From Hybos culiciformis (taxonomy: Eukaryota > Arthropoda > Insecta > Diptera > Hybotidae): a DNA stretch of 64,000 nt. The DNA is taken from assembly GCA_964007475.1 (NCBI GenBank), contig OZ023274.1:86757936-86821935 (forward strand), written 5' to 3'. This document shows, piece after piece, positions 58,316 to 64,000 of this stretch (position 1 is the stretch's first letter; each line of letters starts with the position of its first letter). Under the pieces are notes generated by a model. It was not told where the DNA came from. It saw only the letters and a program-made list of their open reading frames with translations, and ran no database searches. The translations under genes and the position numbers were made by a program.

Positions 58316-60656
58316 TTAAACGATGAACATAGCTTAACTCAGAATCTTTCAGAAAATTTGCCACGGTCCAAAATAGAAAATATCTTTGGGTTAGTTAAAA
58401 TATATTGTACAATTATATTCAAACATGTAAAGTGATTATTTATTGTTATTTGTTTGACTTTATAATTAAAGCAAAAGATATAATTTTTATAGCTCTAAAA
58501 ATTCTAATATAATGTCAAGCTGAAACTATTGAATTATATTTTTGGAATTCTCTTCCACATCGTTAAACTATATTATTATTGTATCACCAATATCTACACT
58601 CTATCACTTTTTGATTATTTATGATTTGAAAAGCAATTAAATTTAATCTCAATAAAATCAAAAGATGACATAATAAATAAACAAAATTAAATAACCTACG
58701 TAACTAAAGGCAATAAATGTCTAATTTGACCTACAGTTAGATAATCAGATTATAAAATTAGCAATTATTTTTATTTCAACATAAATCCTATATGCTCTTA
58801 TTTTTTTGATTAACAAACATAATGTTATCTAATCCTTTTATCATACCATGAAATAAAATGAATAGAATAATGTTGATAATTTAAAGTTCACCATAACAAT
58901 GCAAATTTTTTGGTTTTCTTTTATTTTCTACTCAGTCAGCTATATAAAATCTGATTAAGAAAACTTTTAAATAACATCCAGAGCACACATTATGGAGAAA
59001 GAATTCTTATTTTGACTATGTATGGAGAATTTCTTTTCAAAAAAGGACATCTACTTATAGAAGAGTTTTTGAATATTCCATTCCAGAATTTGCAGTTACA
59101 TGTTTGATTTGGAATTATGTTATCGTTCGTTAATATTCAGCGAATAAAGCGACAATTTTTTTACTGAATAAATTATTTTAGAAATTTTTCCCAATCAAAA
59201 AAAATCTTCTTTTGAAAAAGCACTTCCTGTAATAATCTCAGATAAAAACCCTTTTCTTCTTTAAACAAAAAAAAAATATATATATATAATATCTAAATGG
59301 AATCTATGATGAACAAATAATACGATAATCAGTATCAGGCAACCTTTTTCAACATATTTAACGGCAATTTAAAGAAAATTTTGTAATATTAATTCAAATG
59401 AGCCCAAGCAGACATGCTTTTTAACTTAAATTTGTTATTCTCGAAGGAAATATTTTATAATATGTACATATATAGGTTTCTTTATAAACGTACTGGGGTT
59501 TCTTGATATTACTATATATACATATAGTATATTATAAAGCATTTATAAAAAAATATTTAATATAGTTGAACGTTTTAAAATAAATCTAGACTTGGGAAAG
59601 TTATTCTCTGAGAATATAGAATAAAATATTATGTTTTTATTTTTTTCTCAATTGAAATCTTTGAGAACTTTTAAGTACAGTTAAAATAAGAAATGAAATT
59701 AATTTAATTTTTTTGAAATGGGGAAATATTCTGTACTTAAATTGAGGAATTCCTTCTTTACACTACATTTGGATCGATCTGGTGCAATTCTAATTCTAAA
59801 AGTACGTTCTAAGTATACTTACTGCCTCACTTGCATTGATTTTTTTTGTAAAGCTTTCTTTCGAATTGATTTTCATAAAATCTTTATACATAAATTATTT
59901 AACATTATAAATACACGGATAAAAATTAAAGTAACATGTTTTAATAAAACTCAATTTTTAAATTTTGAGGCAAAATAACTAATTTTCAAGCAGTATTTAC
60001 AGGTTTTTTTTCTTGACTAGGTATTTCAAATTTTAGTAATTTCAATCTTTGTCGTTTCCATGCTTTAAATAAATCTCTATTTTTCAAATCAATTCAAATC
60101 AATATTGGCTCTTGTTTAAGATGGAATTGTCATTTGAAAATAAGTTATTACGGACATTTTAACGATATTCTTGTTAGAAATTTAACATTAATATTAACAT
60201 TATAGAAAATCATTAAGACCGTATTTTAATATTCAAAAAGGATATATAAAAAAAAAAAACATATTTTCCTTGGGAAAATCAAACAATATTCTATAATGTA
60301 TACTTTATGCAAAGGTGTATAAATCTTTTGTAAAATTTAAAAATATCATCATTTATTTGGTTTTATCAGAAAAAAAAAATTATAATAATTTAAACTTGTA
60401 TTTAAGGTACAAGAATTAATTTTAATGAAAAAGTTCAATAAATAATTTGTACAATAAATCTTAGAATACTATTTGTTAAATTGGGGTAAACAAGAAAGAA
60501 TAATATAGGTTATAGATAATAAATTTTTTAGTGTAAAAAAGTGTAATCATCGAGTTTAAAATATTTTAATGCGTTGGGGATCGTTATGTTGTATTTAGTG
60601 CTATAGAATTTAGATCACTAAATGGAGTATTATATGCGTCAATACACATGCAATCA
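58316..60656. other. Non-coding stretch, 58.3-60.7 kb
   Basis: About 2.3 kb of AT-rich sequence. The longest open frame (59718-59978, 86 codons) is within chance expectation at this composition and matches nothing I know. Confidence 0.5.
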
Positions 60657-60738
60657 TTTAGATGCATCTGCGTAAATAATGAAAAAATTTAGATGCATCA
60701 GCGTATATAATGAAAAAATTTAGATGCATCAGCGTAAA
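60657..60738. repeat. 31-bp tandem repeat, 2.6 copies
   Basis: The unit TTTAGATGCATCAGCGTA plus TATAATGAAAAAA starts at 60657, 60688 and 60719. The last copy is cut by the left end of the hAT element that follows. Confidence 0.85.
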
Positions 60739-61339
60739 CAGGGGTGTCCAACTTAAATTGAAAATGGGCCGTTTCGAAAATTTATTTTGTTCCGCGGGCC
60801 AAAAGTCAATTTTTTTTTTTTAAACAAATTAAAATATATTTATTATTAAAATTACTTCAAATTAATAATGTAAATAATAAGTTTATACACAAGAAAAAAA
60901 TTAAATTAAAGAATATAAATTATGTTGTATTTATAATGATATCTTTTTGTGATGATCTTTTGTCAGTGATGATGATGATCTTGATGACCTTGAATTAATT
61001 TTTTTAGAGAAGTTAAACTACTGGCAACATCCACTTAATCTGATTTCTTAACTATAAATTTAATTTTCTTGTCACCCGAAATTTATGTGGAACGAATTAA
61101 CCACGTTCCATTCCAAATATCAAATCTAAGAATAGAAAATTTTTAATTTGAAATAAATAATTTGAATTTTATGCAGTAAATCTTGATTTGAAAGTAGAAA
61201 ATTTCCATTACAATTTTTTTTTTACATATTACAAAAATATTAGAGAAACATTTTGAATTTTAAACCAAAGTTAACGGGCCGGGTTAAAAGACTCCGCGGG
61301 CCGGATGATGGCCCGCGGGCCGTTGGTTGGACAGCACTG
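60739..61339. mobile_element. Non-autonomous hAT-type element, 601 bp
   Basis: The left end reads CAGGGGTGTCCAAC and the right end is the inverse of CAGTGCTGTCCAAC. GC-rich GGGCCG and CGCGGGCC blocks sit inside both ends, a layout typical of many hAT non-autonomous elements. No 8-bp duplication is visible. The sequence right of the element (TTTAGATG) resembles the start of the 31-bp unit on its left, so the element probably inserted in that array. No transposase frame. Confidence 0.75.
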
Positions 61340-61489
61340 ATTTAGATGTTTCGTATTGAATATTACGTAATACCTAAACAAACATAATATCTCTCACAAT
61401 ATTTCAATACAGCCAAACACAAAAAAAAAATGAGAAAAAATATTCTCTCTTTGCAACTACCTCCCCTACGCATTAAAACAGTATATTGG

Positions 61490-61660
61490 ATATGTAAACA
61501 AAATTTGTTATACAACTCGTTCTGTATTTACACAAAAATACATTGACACTTGTCAATTTATATCACTCGATCTTCGGTCTCGTGATATAAGTATTGACTG
61601 GTGTCAATGTATTTTTGTGTATACAGAACTCTTAATTAATAACAAATTTAGTTTACATAT
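61490..61660. mobile_element. Hairpin element with arms of about 75 bp
   Basis: The region is an imperfect palindrome centred near 61575. ATATGTAAAC at the left pairs with GTTTACATAT at the right. A near-perfect inner section (ACACAAAAATACATTGACAC on one arm) flanks a short loop around TCGATCTTCGGTCT. No target duplication is recognised. Confidence 0.7.
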
Positions 61661-62561
61661 ACAATAATCTACTATTTATTCCTAAAAGTTAATAATTATA
61701 GCAATAAGTTGAAATTATAGTGAAAAAGATATTTTTAAAAAATTATCTTTAAATTCTTCACAATATTGCTTAAAGTATCATATTTTGAGTATATATGTAT
61801 AGGTACCTACTTTAAAGGCAAACAAAAAATTGATACACTCAAACTGTAAGCAAAAAAATTAATTAATCAAACAGAGATTTGAAAAGGAATATTTAACAAA
61901 AAAATAAAAAGGAACAAAAAGAAAAACGCCTGTAAGCCCAATAATCTTTTTGTTATCTAATAGTATAACAACAAAAATATTTTCACATTATGAATATATA
62001 GTTTTTCTTTTAATTTTTCTTTTTATTGACTAGAGACAAGTAAATAACAATAAATCTTTATATTATTTGTTTCTTTTTTCTTGTTATACCAAAATAGAAC
62101 TCAAATTTCATTAACGAATGTAATTTAAGAGATTCTTGAATTTTGGGTTCATTTAAATTTGAAGATAAGTAATTAAGAATTTTATTTTTCTTTATTCACG
62201 AACTTATTTATTATTTTAAAATGATTGCTCTTATGAAAAATATTCGCAGTTGTTTTTTTTTAATATTTTACTTATTTATTATCGTTTATTTTTTAATTTT
62301 TGTATTTTCACCTAAAAATAAACAAAATATAGAATTTTCCATTTCAAAATATCTAGTTATATACCTATAATAAAAAAATGTAATCTTTTCATATTTATTT
62401 TAATTTTTATTAATGTCATATTTATTTTTATTACATTTTCTTTAATTTGCTATTTATTTCGTAATTTTTTATTCAAAAATTATTTTAATAAATCTTCTCT
62501 ATACTCTATTCAATTCCGTACACAAAAAGTAATTTGTTGAAAATATTATTAGACTGACGAT
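61661..62561. other. Non-coding stretch, 61.7-62.6 kb
   Basis: About 900 bp of AT-rich sequence with T-runs. No feature recognised. Confidence 0.5.
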
Positions 62562-62985
62562 CAGTGATGGATTTACGAATAGGTACACTAAGCTATAGCC
62601 TAGGGCGGCAAATAATGGGCGGCAAAATTTCATAAAAAATATTTTTTGTATAAAAATATAAAACGTTAAAAACCAAAATAAATTCATAAAATTTTATTTA
62701 AGAGGACTTGCTCGGTCCAAAACATTTTTATCCCAAAATTTGATTGAAAAGCTGTTTTAGATTATTTTAAAGTTTAATTTATAAAAAAAATTTATAATCT
62801 CCGGACTGTTTCATTCTTTAAAAAAGTATACAATTTTTAAGAATCGCTTAAAGCTATAATAGCTCGAAATCTCCTCAAAACTATTATTTTATGTCATGTT
62901 GAAATTAAATGTCTTTTTTAAATGTGTTTTTTTCGAAATTTTTTTAATTGTGCCTAAAGGCTGCTTATGTGTAAATCCGCCCCTG
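62562..62985. mobile_element. Degenerate hAT-like element
   Basis: The left end CAGTGATGGATTTAC and the inverse of the right end CAGGGGCGGATTTAC match at 13 of 15 positions. Short GGGCGGCAAA-type words lie inside the left end. No clear 8-bp duplication is seen. The interior has no transposase frame. Confidence 0.55.
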
Positions 62986-64000
62986 CGGATAACTTAATTT
63001 AAATACAAATAAACTGAAGAGGACATATTTAAAAAAATATATCTTGAAAACTATTACTGATACATACCTAAATTTTTGATATGTTTTAAAGGACTTTCTA
63101 AGCTTTAAAAATAAAATAATTTAAAAAAATTTTTATATGTATAGAATTATTTACCTACATATACCTTTTTAATTGTAATCTTTTTAATAAATAAATGAGG
63201 TTAAGGAAAAAAAAATATTTTTCAATTAAATTTCATAAATATAAGTGTCAAAAACAATTTTGTTTTGTTCATAAAAGTTCGTTCGTTGTGGAAAAGATTC
63301 TTAGAAATGTTCATTATAAAAAATAAGTTTTCGATTCCTAAATGAATTGCAATTACAAAAAGACAATTTTAATTCAAAAGAGTAATAAATTAATATAAAT
63401 TTCAGATATTGTTATTAAAGCAAAACGATTTTTTTATTTTATATAAGATTTTGTTTGACAAGTAGTTAATTAATGCCTTATTTTTACAGGTTACCTGAAA
63501 GTTACTACTTAATTTAGAGTGAATATTATACACAAATCACTTTAAGAGGTTCCATAAAAGGAGGTAACATAAAAAGATTTCAACGGTATTGTTCATCAGT
63601 ACCATTTTCAGCTTGGAAAAATTTACAAAATAAATTTAGAAATTAAGAATTTAGTTATTTCTTTCTTTATATCTTTCTTCAATTTATTTTAACTCCGTTT
63701 TTTGTTAGAACTTTTTAAGAAAATGTCAATAATATTTAATGAAGAAATATGTAACCTTGCAAAATGATTGATTTCTCCCGCGTTTTTGTTTACATTAAGC
63801 CTACAAGTACATTTATTTTGTTTTTCATTATTAGACTAGGCTACAATGTTTTGTCTAATAAAATACTACTTAGATAACTATTATTATTCCAGAAGCTCAC
63901 TAATAAATAAATATCTTTCAATTTAACTATGTTGTTTTAAAGTGATCCTTCCAACCGGAATCAAAGAAGATTTCTTGCTTTAAGAAAGTTGCAAAATATA
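62986..64000. other. Non-coding right end of the window
   Basis: About 1 kb of AT-rich sequence with no recognised gene, RNA or transposon. Confidence 0.5.

Noticed and set aside
59718..59978. 86-codon plus-strand frame
   Set aside because: Several frames of this length are expected by chance at this base composition, and the translation resembles no family I know.

Overview
The window is eukaryotic nuclear DNA from an insect. It is very AT-rich, its genes are split by short GT-AG introns, and AATAAA polyadenylation signals follow several stop codons. The recurrent GGTACCTA-type words in the non-coding sequence recall aphid genomes, so a sternorrhynchan hemipteran, probably an aphid, is my inference. 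Nothing bacterial is visible, and I found no rRNA, tRNA or CRISPR array.

The left and centre (61-34215), plus one outlier (46400-51167), hold nine angiotensin-converting-enzyme-like genes (peptidase family M2). They are numbered here ACEL1 to ACEL9 from left to right. ACEL1 has lost its first exon at the window edge, ACEL3 is on the minus strand, and the others are on the plus strand. Each complete gene has a signal-peptide exon of 14-18 codons and encodes about 610-665 residues. Reading frames and splice sites are intact in all nine, and the three ACE disulfide pairs survive in eight. None keeps the HEXXH zinc and catalytic motif. The equivalent five residues are SNWGK, RDWAK, GWMGR, KMIGR, GAMLE, QWMGR, QWMGR, AWMAR and GNLAE. 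This is an expanded family of secreted, predicted non-catalytic ACE pseudoenzymes. Intron content splits the genes into an ancestral-looking set (1, 2, 4, 5, 9) and an intron-poor set (3, 6, 7, 8).

Between ACEL8 and ACEL9 lies a minus-strand lysosomal alpha-N-acetylglucosaminidase gene (GH89, NAGLU; 39141-41613 plus an unresolved first exon). Its catalytic glutamates are present. Its last codons were replaced when a 921-bp hAT-type element with a perfect 8-bp target duplication inserted there. That element carries a second, nested MITE with a 9-bp duplication.

Just left of this is a repeat complex (35549-37595): a 126-bp duplication, diverged units of about 90-95 bp, about 95 copies of a G-rich 12-bp repeat expanded inside one unit, and a 69-bp-arm foldback.

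The right third (51168-64000) has no gene I can recognise. It holds several MITE-like and hAT-like elements, short tandem repeats and one unexplained 142-codon ORF. The most interesting system in the window is the ACE pseudoenzyme array. A role as secreted, possibly salivary, binding proteins is inference.
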